Assembly (NCBI GenBank): GCA_000442125.1 | Contig: KE546966.1 | Coordinates: 396,969-460,968, forward strand | Direction: 5' to 3' | Source of the DNA: Opeltia flavorubescens | Lineage: Eukaryota; Ascomycota; Lecanoromycetes; Teloschistales; Teloschistaceae | DNA length: 64,000 bases | Part shown: positions 43,339 through 55,052 of the stretch, in pieces | How the letters are laid out: each line of letters starts with the position of its first letter | How positions within the stretch are numbered: the first letter of the stretch is position 1 | Translations under genes and position numbers: made by a program | Notes under the pieces: generated by a model | What the model saw: the letters and a program-made list of their open reading frames with translations, nothing else | Told to the model about the DNA's origin: nothing | Database searches by the model: none

Positions 43339-45077
43339 TTAATCGCTCTTCCCCGTCAACTTTTGCTTCTCTCCCGAAACCCTCGGACTCTCAAACTCAT
43401 CGTCACTCGACCTCTCCCCATCCTCGCCCACCGCGAAAATCGTCTCTCCGTCCAAACTCGCCCTTTGCCCTCGCCCCGCTCCTCCTTCACTGATCGGTTT
43501 CGGGGGCACAGGACTCAATTCTCCTTTATTCCTCCCTCCACCACCGCCACCATGCATCATTTCTTCCCTCGTCGGGCTCCTCGCGTCCTCCTCATCCAAA
43601 CTACCGCCAAAGCTTCCCATGTCAAAACCTCCATCATCATCCTGCGCAAGCTCGTCACTCATCGCAAACCGGCGGTTATTCGCCGTTGGACGCCACAGAT
43701 ACGCCACATACGCGATATCAATCATGTACACCAAATTCAACCACCCGTCCAGAATGAACCATCGAGTTTTCCAATGGTTGGGTACGAAGTCAGGGGAGGA
43801 GCGTTCAGCAAAGGTAAAGGAATTGAGGAAGAAGAAGCCGAAGATAACAACGATGGAGGCGAGGATGCACCACCAGAGTTTCTTGTACATCATCGCTTTG
43901 ACGGATTGTTTGCGCTCGAGGAGATCTTTCATCGTGTGGTTGAGGGAGTTGAGCGTCCAGACGTAGAATGCGGTGAGGGTGCCTGCTAGGGGTAATATGA
44001 CGAAGAGGACTAGCGGGCCTGCGTTATCGGGGGTGATGGAAAGAGAAGCGACGGCGTAGATGACGCCGAAGACGAAGTGCGCGATGGCGAGGAAGCGGAC
44101 ATAGACCATTGTTTTCCCGAGGGTGGGTTTCACGACGCCGTAGCCCATGCAGACGATAAGGAGGAGGAAGAAGGAGAAAGAATTACGGCCTGCGTTGAGG
44201 ATGGAGACGATTATGAGTAACACTTTTGCGAGCGCGTTGGAGCCATGATTATTTTGATAGTCGTAGAAACCCCATGTCATGAGCTGTTCTACGATTAGAA
44301 AGACGATGATGGCGGTAATGTAATTCTGGACGGGAAGGATGTCATGACGGTTTTGAGCGTAGAGGAAGCCCCAGAAGATACCGATGACGGCGTACACGAT
44401 GGTGATGCCGGCGTAGAAGGGGAGTTTTGCTATCTGCGCGGCGGGAAGGTTACCGTACGCGTTTCGAAACTCGACTTTGCCTTTGTATCGGGCGCCATCG
44501 GAGAAAGGAGCTGAGCTGACGCAGTAGTAGCCGGTTCGCTCGACGGAGTATTTGGGAGCTTGAGGATCTTTGAGATTGATCTTGGTGGATAGGATTTGAT
44601 TTCTTGAATCGGATACATTGGGGCTTAGAATAAAGGTGCCGAGCTGTGTGCTGTTGCAGAATTTCTTGTCTATATTGGGTTGTGTACAGATATATTCTTT
44701 CTGTTATGATGCTATTAGCTACTGTGAAATCGGTAAGTACTGTCGACAAGGTGTACCTCTGGAGCATCAGGTGATGGCCAAACGCCTATCAGGTCTTCAT
44801 CTCTGAATTCGAATATCACGAGGCTGACGAATGAATCTGAATCTTCCGGTATTTTCTTGAGGGTGGTTTCGATATAGGGGTCTGTATCTCCTCCCCAGCC
44901 CTTCTTGCTGTACATGCCAGAGCATTGCTGCCGATTGTGGTCTTTTTCATTATTCTATTTGCGGATCAGCAGTGGGATTTTCCACTATTCATCTCAACTT
45001 ACAATATCAAGCTGGTTCGCGACGGCCAAGGCCGCGAAGCAGGCAATAAAAAGCAGCCCCAATGGCGGTTTCCTCAT
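43339..45077 (-). CDS. PTM1/TMEM87-type seven-transmembrane protein (lung seven-TM receptor fold)
   Basis: Golgi/endosomal seven-TM protein of the GOLD-domain (GOST) group that contains yeast Ptm1. Exons 45003-45077, 44757-44954 and 43339-44700; introns 48 and 56 bp; 544 aa. Exon 1 encodes a signal peptide, MRKPPLGLLFIACFAALAVA. The lumenal domain has the conserved CSGMYSKKGWGGDTDPYIET, FIL SPNVSD and paired Cys residues (EYICTQPN, KKFCNST, GYYCVSSAPF). Seven hydrophobic helices run from ITIVYAVIGIFWGFLYAQN, NYITAIIVFLIVEQLMTWGF, LLIIVSILNAGRNSFSFFLL (with the motif SFFLLLIVCMGYGVVKPTLG) to ILASIVVIFGFFFLNSF. The cytosolic tail is Asp/Gly/Ser-rich (AQDDDGGFDMGSFGG). Divergent from CTU2. Confidence 0.9.
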
Positions 45078-45429
45078 TGTAGGGGTTTATGTCCTGTGTT
45101 GTCCTTTGCACGGTTGGAAGGCGGACTATCGGATATCGATTATATATGATCCGAACAGCATGAGCGAAGACGAGCAGGCTGTTGAATAGCAAGCTTGACT
45201 GAGCCCGCGGATGCTGTTTGCCCACTCAGCCTCATACTATTTGCTGTACCGTAGGGCTGAATTTGCGGCGCCGATCTCCCGTTACATTAGGGGATTAGTC
45301 GCGTCCCCTCGGTCCGTGCGATGCTGAGTAATTCATTGATTTTCGTCGTCTTCGAAAAGTCTTGTTGTCTATACAGACCCTAAGGGGATTGGCCTTACGC
45401 AGAGTACTACCATCAACTCCAAGGTAGTC
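45078..45429. other. Divergent promoter region, PTM1-like / CTU2
   Basis: 352 bp between two divergent start codons. No strong factor-site cluster was noticed and no gene fits. Confidence 0.4.
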
Positions 45430-46614
45430 ATGGCTGGTCATTCAGCCGTTTGTGCAAGATGCCGACAATCGAATGTTAAGATACTGGTGCGCAATGAGCA
45501 TCTTTGCCAGTACATCCGCCACAACTAAAGGCAATCGAACAACGTTGGCTGATATTTCATCAGAGACTGCTTCGTAAAATATGTTGTTACTAAAGTCAAT
45601 AAAAGACTAGAGTCGAACAAGTTACGCGCGGCATTCAAAGATGCTCCGAAGTCATTGCTTCTACCCATCTCCTTTGGTCCTTCGTCTCTTGCTCTACTTC
45701 ATATTTTAGATCAACAATTGCAGTATCAGAAAACTCATACTGGTCGTTGCTCATTTAAGATCCATGTCCTGTTCATTGATATGTCTGTTGCATTTCGACT
45801 CAACGAGTATACTGAGTTATGGCGGTCTTTGAAAGAGAGATTTTCGTCTCATGCTTACACGATCGCTCAGCTTGAGGATATCTTTGGATTTGATGACCCT
45901 GATTTGTTAGGCTCTGCTCTTCATCGTAATGAGGACGCTAGTGATCATAGTATCTCGAAGCGAAAGCGGCTAGAAGACTTTCTGGCTGCCTTACCTTCCG
46001 CAACATCTAGAGCTGATATGATTGGAGTCTTGCGTTCTCGCCTTGTTAAGGCAATTGCCGAAGACAGGAGTTGCGACAGTATTATCTACGGTGACTCCAC
46101 CACCCGACTAGCAGAACGTACCTTGACAGAGACTGCAAAAGGTAGAGGAGGCGCTCTTCCTTGGCTTACAGCGGATGGCCAGTCGCCGCATGGCGTCAAA
46201 GTTGTCTATCCCATGCGTGATCTCTTACGGAAGGAAATCATAGCCTATACAGCTATGATAGATCCTCCCCTCACACCTCTAATTCTGGAAGCCAAGCCAG
46301 GAACAACCGTCTCGGCCTCATCCAAAGACACTACCATCGAAGAACTCATGGGGCAATATTTCGCTTCAGTAGAAGAAAATTACCCCAGTATTGTCGCGAA
46401 TGTGGTTCGTACTTCCAGCAGACTGGCTGCTCCATCTGCAGATACTACGGAGGGACGGGTATGCCACGTGTGCAATTTGCCTCTCCCCAAAGGAAGCGAA
46501 GGATTACACTGGATGGGCGAACAAGAAGGTCTGATGAATCCGATTCCGAGTGACAAAAGCGAAGATGTCGTGTTATCGTGTTACGGCTGCGCAAGATCAA
46601 CATTGAATCCCTAG
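45430..46614 (+). CDS. CTU2: Cytoplasmic tRNA 2-thiolation protein Ctu2/Ncs2
   Basis: Partner of Ctu1/Ncs6 in forming 2-thiouridine at wobble U34 of tRNA-Lys, -Gln and -Glu, downstream of the Urm1 sulfur carrier. Exons 45430-45509 and 45564-46614 (54 bp intron); 376 aa, shorter than many orthologs. N-terminus MAGHSAVCARCRQSNVKI contains the first CxxC pair (Cys8, Cys11), followed by LCQDCFVKYVVTKVNKRLES. The degenerate PP-loop-like region reads LLLPISFGPSSLALLHILDQ, then DSIIYGDSTTRLAERTLTET and VKVVYPMRDLLRKEIIAYTA. The C-terminus has two more CxxC pairs (VCHVCNLPLPKG, SCYGCARSTL). The two terminal zinc-type clusters are family hallmarks. The second exon's start at Q|DCFV keeps frame. Confidence 0.92.
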
Positions 46615-47402
46615 CAGGGGAGCATCAGGATACGCCTGAAAAAAGGCGCTGTTCAATGATGGTATTGAGTCATCGTGTGTTGGGGGGCCAATACCGGACG
46701 AACATGGTCTAGAGCTTTCAATCACCCAAAGTTAAGGATTCCGCGAGCTCATAGCCTCAAAAATGTCGATGGACATGGAGCAAGTGCAATGCAATATAGG
46801 CATTTTTGCAGGTATGCGTTTCCAGTCTTCATGAAGAGCTGTCTTCTTCGTTCCGATTAAGTCAATTGCACAAAGATATCTTCTTGTACTTCAATGACCC
46901 CAAATCGACCGGAATTTGAATGAGGGTGCATCACTCGGCGAGGCTACAGTATATTTCCTATCTACCAAACAGTCGAGGCTGCAGAAGCTGAAGCTGTGCA
47001 GAGCAGCTGCTGTGGCCACTCAGGAACCAATAGTTCGCAAATCCAGGAAAATAATTTCAGCGGCTTAGATACAGGACTTATCTGATCATGTCTTTACAGG
47101 CTCTCGGTCACTTTAGATTACCCTGATCTATGTTGGGCAAGGTCTGTTAAGAGCTGGATATTACGTAGGATTGGATTTGCCATAGCTTCGCACTCAACTT
47201 TAAGCACAAAAATAAAGTTTGAAGCTAAGGGATCTGCCACGTGCCAATGGTCACGACTTAGAAGGATCATCTGAACTACCACCTGTCCTTTGGCTGGCCA
47301 ATGTGTCATGGTTTCGCAGGAATATATATAACAGATAACACTTTTGCCTTTGCTCTTTCATAGTCCTGTTAATTGTGGCTGTTTGGTGGCTATTTTCCAG
47401 AT
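46615..47402. other. Intergenic region between CTU2 and the GH127 gene
   Basis: 788 bp on the way into the next plus-strand gene. A few short frames of both orientations (for example 47118-47309 minus, 46675-46860 plus) have no recognisable wording. I annotate nothing here beyond the probable CTU2 3' end and GH127 promoter. Confidence 0.4.
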
Positions 47403-50048
47403 ATGGGGAATCTTGAAGACCCAGAGCCTCAACGGCGAGCCAAATGTACGTTACATCCAGAGAGGGAATTTCCCACCAAGGAAGAGGCGGGGACTCTTCA
47501 TGATGGTTCTTCACCTGTCCGAGCAAGAAGTGCTCTTCGATACGTTCAGATATGCTTTTTGCTCCTCGCTACTTTATTACTCATTGCTAAATGGAATCAC
47601 TCTTTTACCGATTTGTCCGTTCTTTCCCGAATATTCTCTACTAATAAGATGTCTGCTCCGCTTTCATCATCCTTGATCGGCAATTTGTCTTGTACGTTAT
47701 CTGCTCCATGTAGTAACTGGTTAGATGCTGATTCCTGCTAACAGTGAATGCACTTACCTTTGCACCGCTTACGCTTGGCTCCATTAAGCCATTGGGATGG
47801 TTAGATGATCAGTTGCACTTGATGTCGAGCGGCTTGGCAGGCCATGAGTATAACTTCTATCCCATCATTTCCGACTCTGTGTGGATAGGCGGTCACAGCG
47901 AGTATTCTGTCCTTAACGAAGGCATTCCTTACTGGCTGAATGGGCTCGTACCATTAGCCTACACCATTGACGATGACCGTTTAAAAACACAGACAGACCA
48001 CGTCGTCAATTATATCCTAGATAATCAGCAATCTGACGGATGGCTCGGCCCTGAACGACCCGCTGACAGAGATATATGGGGTCGTTTCCCTCTCTGCCTG
48101 GGGCTGATGCAACTCGTCGAGGCAGACGAGAGGAAGGCAGCACGGATCGTGCCTGCCATCTACAAATTCGTAACGCTTATGCACCGTATGCTGGTTCACA
48201 GGCATGGTTACGACCAATTCTGGGGACGAGTGAGGTATCCTGATATGCTGATAACGCTTCAATGGCTGTTGGAGAAGCATCCTAGCAACGACACACGCCA
48301 ACTATTAGAGACAATGAGTCTTCTCAACAGGCATGGTCTTCGATGGGCCGACTACTACAATCGGAATAGCTACATCTTTCAGGATCTTGACACTGTTCGG
48401 CCTCCCATTACAGGCGATTCCTCCATTTTCCCGTACGTCCATGCGGTCAATGTAGCTCAAGGTAGGCAAATTTCCGGAGGCGAGTGGAAGTAGAAAAAGC
48501 TGAAGATAGCAAATAGGGTTGAAGGCCGGTGCAGTCATATAGTAAGTGACGTATCATAAGCAATTATGTGATAGTCCTAACGTGGTCAGCCGGTTCAACA
48601 ACGACGCCTCGCTACTGGAGAACACCCGTAACGGGGTCAATTGGACGTTGACATACCATGGCGACCCTGCCGGCTCTGTCATTGGGGATGAAAGAGAATC
48701 GGGACTCGCGCCAAACCGAGGGTATGACTGCTATGCCTGCTAGAGTTTCCGTTCAAAATAAATACTAATAATCAATGGAAAGTTCTGAGCTTTGTACTGC
48801 GGTCGAAGTAAGGCAAAACCTCAACCCATGAAGACTTTGAAACCGCTGGCTGACCAGTTGCTCCGACTCCGTTTAGACCATGTACTCACTCTCTTACCTA
48901 TATCATGCCATGGGCGATAAGACTTTCGCAGATGGCTGTGAGCGTGCAGCGTTCAATGCGCTACCTGTGATGTTCACCAGAGATCTATGGGCACATCAAT
49001 ATGTTGTTGTCCCGAATCAGCCTTTCGCCCTCTCCCTCAACGGTCCTAATCCTTTCTGGAACACTGGCGACCAGAGTATTATGTATGGAACAGGTTGGTC
49101 TCTCCGTCGTGGCCACCCGGAGTCCTGCTAATATCATACAAAGCACCAAATTACCCCTGCTGCACAGTCAACATGCCCCAAGGGCTCCCAAAATTCCTCT
49201 CTGCCTCCTTCGTTCAAGTTGGTAACAACGGCCTTGGTCATGCTCTCCTCTCTCCAGCCCGTGTAAATACCACCTTACCCTCCGGAACCCACGTCAATCT
49301 TACCTGCAATACCAACTACCCATTCAGTAATAACCTGCACTACACCTTCACCGCCTCCGCCCCCTTCACCCTCCATCTCCGCCTCCCCGCCTGGGCAACA
49401 GGCTACAGAATCACAGCCATCAGCTCCCGCTCATCCCCCAAAACCTACGACACATCCTCCCTCCTCCCAGACCCACACACAGGAATGCTCTCCATCGAAG
49501 TCCTCGAAACCGGCACCGTCAATTTCTCATTCACAACCTCCATCCGCACAGAAGATCGCGGCAACGACACCGTATCAATCTACCACGGCGCCCTCCTCTA
49601 CGCCCTCGACGTCGGCTTCTCGGATTCGACAATGGATACCGTATCCACTTCCCCGATAGATAATTTGACTCACTCCACGGCAGCGATGATGAAAGTCCCG
49701 CATCAAGCTCATGATCATCATATCACGCATACTAAACCTTGGAATATTGCCATTGATCCTTCGACGCTGGAATATCATACCACTCTCCCCAACAACAACA
49801 ATGACACAACCGAAACAGCAGAAAGTGAGAAGGCATTACCGAACCCCATATGGGCCTACGAAGCCCCACCGAATTTCATCACGGCGAAAGGATGTGAGAT
49901 TGAATGGGGGGTTGAGAATCAACTTCCGACCATACCGCCGAAGATGGGGGAGAGGGTTTGTAAGGGGAGGGTGAGGGAGGTGGTGTTGAGGCCGTATGGG
50001 AGTTTGAAGGTTCATATGGCGGTTTTGCCGGTGATGGAGTTGGTTTGA
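47403..50048 (+). CDS. GH127 (DUF1680) glycoside hydrolase, likely beta-L-arabinofuranosidase type, predicted membrane-anchored
   Basis: Seven exons: 47403-47691, 47745-48461, 48517-48541, 48590-48721, 48783-48807, 48877-49093, 49144-50048; introns 48-69 bp; 769 aa. The catalytic domain begins NALTFAPLTLGSIKPLGWLD and contains YWLNGLVPLAYTIDD, GWLGPE, DIWGRFPLCLGLMQL and MYSLSYLYHAMGD. Zinc-thiolate residues of characterised GH127 enzymes appear conserved: Glu390 and Cys392 (SELCTAVE) and the pair Cys474-Cys475 (YPCCTVN), of which the first is the expected nucleophile. The all-beta C-terminal region has several N-glycosylation sequons (NTTL, NLTC, NFSF). Upstream of the domain a hydrophobic stretch YVQICFLLLATLLLIAKW (about 47-64) predicts a type II anchor if the ATG at 47403 is used; a later ATG (47650) would remove it. 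Exons 3 and 5 are only 25 bases long, yet all phases agree. Confidence 0.86.
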
Positions 50049-50661
50049 ATGGATGGGTGAGATTGGGAGGGTGCGAGGAGAAAATTCGTTGGATATATGA
50101 CGTGCTATGTATGTATTTCGTATAGGCGTGATGAGAGCACGAGTATAAGGAACGTATATGTTTTTCAATATCACACACATATACGTATCACATTTTCATT
50201 TTGCTTGTGGGATAGCTGTGATTTTTTTCCACATCCGTCCTCCTCTGTCTTGAAAGAGTTCGCAACGAGCCAGCCGTCTTACTTCCCCATCACGAACATC
50301 ATGAGTTCAAGGTGCGATGGTCAACGAACTTGTTACAAGTAATTCAATCGAGATCTCTTCAAGGAACAGACACGGAAGAAAAAAGCGATTGAAATTAATA
50401 GTAATAATAACGTTAAACCCCTAAATAACCCTCTAAAATACATTTTTTTATTCCGGAAACCTTCATAGCGAAGGTCTTGCCAAAACAAAAGTGGCCCTTC
50501 CCAGCCAGAAGGACCGAAACACCAAGCGATAAATACCGCCGAAAAATATTTTAACAAAAGAACCCCCTTGCAAAAAAGTAATAGTACACTAGGAGTCCGT
50601 TTGCTTCTCCGAAGATCAGCTGTAGTCTACTCAAAAGAGCAAGCTCATTTTGAACCCGGAC
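50049..50661. other. Convergent intergenic region
   Basis: 613 bp between the stops of the GH127 gene (+) and LAG1 (-). The middle (about 50380-50460) is AT-rich with TAATAATAA-type runs. No gene recognised. Confidence 0.45.
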
Positions 50662-52365
50662 TCAAGCTCTCTTCCTCACATCTCCAGTCGCAGCGACAGC
50701 GCTCGAAGAAGAAGGCGGTTGATTTTCCTTCAGCACCCCATTCCCCACCACATCATCACCATCCACCTCCCTCCCCTTCCCCTTTTCCCTCCGCCATTCC
50801 ATCTCCGCCCTCTCCTTCTCCCTAGCTTTCTTCTCAACCTCCTCCTTCTCATCCTCGTCATCCTCGTCGCTCCTCTCATCTTTCTTCGCTCCACCCCTCC
50901 AGACCTTGATGGCAACTTTGCCGATGAAGTAAAGCCAGAAGATGTTGATGGCCTGCAAGCTCGCGAGCAGGGAAAAGGTGATGTACTGGCTGAGACTGCA
51001 TTTATACTGCTGGGTATCCCAGTTGAGTTCGAAGGGGCCGATGGTGGCGAAGGTGGTGGTGATGCTGTGGAGGATGACGATGTTGATGTAGTGGCGGAGG
51101 TAGATCCAGACAAGGATGAAGGTGGCAAAGTAGGGGGTTACGATGCGAAGGTCGAGGTAGGAGAAGGTTTTGGAGGTCTGTGTGGGGGTGTGTTAGAAGA
51201 AGGGTGGATGGAGGGGGTCAAGTAGATAGCGAGGAGCAGAGGTAGAATGATAGCTTACCGCGAGGAAGAAGTCACTGATATCGTGCGTGATGTACACCGC
51301 TAGTCCCATATACGTGAAATGGAAACGATAACTCAGCCCGATTAAAGAAAGTGTGACGATGTGGTGGCCGACCAATTCCTTGAAATCCCGCCTAGGCTTC
51401 TCGAGTAGCAGACACAGTACAATAGCTTGCTGGGCCCAATAGCTCGCTTGGAGCAGGTAGTAAGCCTTAAAAAGCCCCTCGTGGGTGCGATTCGGAAAGG
51501 TCTCATACATGCCTGCAGTATTGAAGTACCACACCGGTGAGCGATACATGACATACAAGCCGTAGGGACCAAAGATGCCAAAGTAAATAGCAGTGTAAGT
51601 TTGCTCCATGAAGCGATTCTGCTTCGAGCGAGACCTCAACTGGAACCAGCGGGCAAGTGGACGAAGAATAAGTTGCATGATGAACTCGCGGGTGAAGGAC
51701 AGGACGACGATATAGAAGGCGACGAATGCGAAGTCCTTTTTTCCCTTGCCATAGTGAATAGGAGCCTTGGGATTAGCGCGGACGTTGGCGGCGATCAATG
51801 GGTCTGAGGGCGATAGAGGGTAGGATAGGAAGAGGGCAGTGTATAAGGGATTGGTAGGTTTAGGCCAAATGCCATACAGGACGAGGACGATCAGGATAAT
51901 GACCAGGGGGTTCACCCATGTATGCCGGAAAGTAAAGGATTGCCATCGACGAAACCAGCCTACTGCCCTCCGTCTTCTGCGTTGTCGGCGTGGTGGTTCT
52001 GGTTGTTCTGGCGGTTCTTGGGTTTCTTGCAGTTCTTGTAGTTGTTGTAGTTCTTGTATTTCCTGCGGTTCCTCCGGTTCCTGCGGATCTGACGGTTCTT
52101 GGGGTTGGAGATTCTAGACATTGTCAGCGTGGATGAGTCTAAGCGAAAGGGTTTGCTTTACGGGAGATGCTGAGGGTGATGCAAAGGTAGGAGTGGGTTC
52201 GAGGGTGGATAACGCAGAAGCACCATTGTCTCCTCTTAGATTATCGCCCACAGTACTTGACGTTCGCCGTGAGCGCGGACGGGGCATTATTTCGTTGTCT
52301 TTTGAACTTTCAGGAAGATCAGAAGAAGGCTCTACCGCTGTGAGTCGTGTTTGGAAGGTAGCCAT
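50662..52365 (-). CDS. LAG1: Ceramide synthase (sphingosine N-acyltransferase) of the Lag1/Lac1 family
   Basis: Multi-pass ER enzyme that joins a fatty acyl-CoA to a sphingoid base. Exons 52162-52365, 51259-52113 and 50662-51177; introns 48 and 81 bp; 524 aa. N-terminal region Ser/Pro-rich. Exon 2 begins with a Gln/Glu/Pro-rich run (about residues 69-103), then the membrane part: HTWVNPLVIILIVLVLYGIW, FVAFYIVVLSFTREFIMQLI, FGIFGPYGLYVMYRSPVWYF, then the Lag1 motif VGHHIVTLSLIGLSY RFHFTYMGL with the two essential adjacent His, and VYITHDISDFFLA. The last helix INIFWLYFIGKVAIKVW precedes an acidic, Lys/Glu-rich cytosolic tail (ERSDEDDEDEKEEVEKKA). The TLC domain is complete. Lag1 and Lac1 paralogs cannot be told apart here. 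Confidence 0.92.
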
Positions 52366-52703
52366 GATTGCGGAGAAGAAGGAAGGAGGAAGAGGAAACT
52401 TTGTGTGAAAGACATTTTGTAGCGTCGGAGCTTGAGCGAGATTACCTTACAACGGTTGCAATGATAGGAGGTAGTTAAAAGTAGTCGCTCGACATCGCAT
52501 GATAACTAGATTTCACATGTTCACGTCAAGTGGCTTAAAGCCAGTCAAACGCTCATCCAGATTTATGTTGTGGAATAGACCTGTTGTTCAATGGGTACAA
52601 CGGTCTTTCAACCTTTGGACCTTGCCATGTGGCACACGTCATGGCCACTACGCGCTGTGATATTTACATTGAATGTGATCTGTTTACAAGAGGCCTATAC
52701 CCC
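52366..52703. other. Intergenic region between LAG1 and the UVRAG-like gene
   Basis: 338 bp between the LAG1 start and the UVRAG-like stop, both on the minus strand. It should contain the LAG1 promoter. No distinct motif noticed. Confidence 0.4.
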
Positions 52704-54699
52704 TCAGATCCTGTTGAGCAAATGCCCAACTTCTCTACCCAGAGGGCTTTGAATCCTGGAAGCTGGCTTGTGCCCATTCATCACCAATCCTATCCCTTCC
52801 TTCATTTTTCTTTCGTCCAAGCGTGAATTTCTTTCCCCTTCCTCTTCGCCAAACTCGGAGCTCAGATGCGGTCTTCCTCCTTTTCTTCCTGGTAAGTCAC
52901 CTTGTCCTGACGTAAGGACGGTTAGTAGGTACTTGATGTTTGGTAAGGTATGTCGTAGATCAACAATTCGGATTCCTTGCTTGCTCATCAATAGTTCAAT
53001 ATCGGAGTTAAGAAGAAACACTCCGTATTCAAATCTGTACGTCACCGCTCCTTTTTGGTATAATGGGAAAGTGCGCGCTGCTTCGGATTGCAGCGATATG
53101 CTGATAGGGTCATATATTGTGGAGAAAGAGCCACAGGGCGTGATAGGATAAGGTAGAGCAGCAGAGAGATATAATGATAGCATGTGTACGGTGTGGGCTA
53201 CATGACCGAGTCCTGCTGCCGTTGTAGCTGGGTCTAAAGAAGGGGAAGTAGCATTGGGAAGCGGCAACCTCCGGATGGTGAATGAAAGAGCCTTTTGGGG
53301 TACAGGCTCAACGGGATAAATCTGAAGGACGTCCTCGCAGATACGGCGTATCTGACCGTTGATACCAGACTGTGTCTCACGATGTAATGAAACATGCGAC
53401 GCGAAGTCGTTGCGAGCCGAGTCCAGATGTGACCGGGACTTTTCCTGTGAAGCTGTCCCTGAACGAATTGCCTCACGCCGCGCTCGCAGACTGTCTTGTA
53501 ACTCGGAACGCCGACTTCGAGCTGCTCTGATTTGCTTCTGCGTTGTACTGACGGCACGGTTCGTCAGCGCAAGTGAATCTTGCGCCTGAGCTGCTGATTG
53601 GATGACTTGACGTTCGTCTTTCTGCTGTGCGAGCAAAGTAGAGATCTGCGACGTCAATTTCTCGCGCGTCGCAAGTGCGTCTTGAATACAGTCATCAAGA
53701 TTCGAGAGGCGCATCAATTCATCAAAGGTAGATGTGGGTTGGACGCTGTGTGCGTTCTTGGGGCCCGTCGATATAGCAAGCACTGGTTCATCCAAGGGCA
53801 GGTCTGTGAAGCTGGTATAGATACCATCAGAAAGGTGTAATAGAACGCAATTCTGCGGTAAAGGATGGCGAAAACTCTCAAGCTATTTCCAGTTAATTTA
53901 CTGTACATGCGCAAACGGGCAAATGTCGTACCGATTTCCCAATGAATTGCAAGGAGCGCAAATGGACTCGCAGCTCGAGTATCAAGGTGTGATGATCTAT
54001 CGCTTCAGTTCGACCCCAGAATTTGATAGTCAATTCGTCTCTGCGGGTTACCCAAGGCCCGTACGTGTTCAGGTCGAAGAACCTGAAGTCGGGATTCATT
54101 GCTTTCTCAACCACCTCGCTCACATAAACTGGTTCTGTAATACCTTCGCAGTGTACTGAAAACCATGTGTCTGCAAGTTTTGATCTTGCGACATCTTCAA
54201 GCTTCTTCTGCCGTATCTGAGGAGTGGCATTGGTCCAATTGAGTGTACTTCTCCTCCTCATTTTGCCCCTTGACGGTCGTATATTCCTTCCATCAGTCTC
54301 CGAATCTTCATTCTGCCTGCTGTCGCCCAGTGACTTCCGACCCCTTGGGGAATTTTGCAGGTCACCAGACGACCTTGAATGTTCGAGCTTCTTCTCACGT
54401 AGCGCAAGTGATTTCGTCGGGGTCCTGAAGGCATTGGGCAAGGACTCGTCATCAATTGTCTTGGTTTGAAGCGATTTCGTTGGTCGAGAGAGCGTCAGGT
54501 TGCGCAGTGAGATTCCCTCGAGGTGTCGCAATCTGCGATTCTGTAAATAGCAGACATCAGACCAATATTCCAGTCATGGTCCCATCTACCAGCTTACTGA
54601 AGGGAGGAGCCATGGCCGCTCGCGAGTAAGGCCTTTGACATCAACAAGATTGTTTACATCGCCGCCAGCGTTCGTCTTTCCATTGCGGTTCCCTGACAT
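52704..54699 (-). CDS. UVRAG/Vps38-type subunit of the class III PI3-kinase complex
   Basis: Subunit of Vps34 complex II, acting in endosome-to-vacuole and autophagic traffic. Exons 54598-54699, 53932-54540 and 52704-53882; introns 57 and 49 bp; 629 aa. N-terminus MSGNRNGKTNAGGDV leads to RPWLLPSNRRLRHLEGISLR, wording typical of fungal UVRAG proteins. A linker rich in Ser/Arg precedes a C2 domain (SKLADTWFSVHCEGITEPVY, FFDLNTYGPWVTRRDELTIK). Next is the coiled-coil: FDELMRLSNLDDCIQDALAT, QTKQ-like heptads in STTQKQIRAARSRRSELQDS. The C-terminal BARA-like domain begins INGQIRRICEDVLQIYPVEP and includes GLGHVAHTVHMLSLYLSAAL and FLLNSDIELLMSKQGIRIVD. Atg14 has a different N-terminus (zinc motif), so UVRAG/Vps38 is preferred. 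Divergent from MHR1. Confidence 0.88.
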
Positions 54700-55052
54700 G
54701 ACGTTTTCCCACGGCGCATTGCGAACTCTTTACCGAACGTTCTCTTTCTCTTCATTCTTCGCGCAGTCTCGAGATCTGGCAAAGCTGGCTCCTTATAGAT
54801 GAAGTTCTAACTTCAACCGGTCTAGATTCAGCAAGATTCAACATTCCGTGAATAACAATGGAAGACATTTGTTCTTGGCTCCTAAAATTTGACTTGAGAC
54901 TATTTTGATGCTTCGTCATTCCGCGTTTTCCGCTGCAAAGACCTCAACCTCCATTTCTGTACCATAGGCATTTCACTTTCATTTCCATTGGGCGATTGAT
55001 GTTGAAATGACTGTAGTAAAAGGGGCTAAACAGTGAACTCTTTCGAAATTCA

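Noticed and set aside
43040-44000. Plus-strand open frame of 218 codons opposite the PTM1-like gene.
   Set aside because: It is the antisense shadow of the PTM1-like tail and last helices, which have clear family wording.
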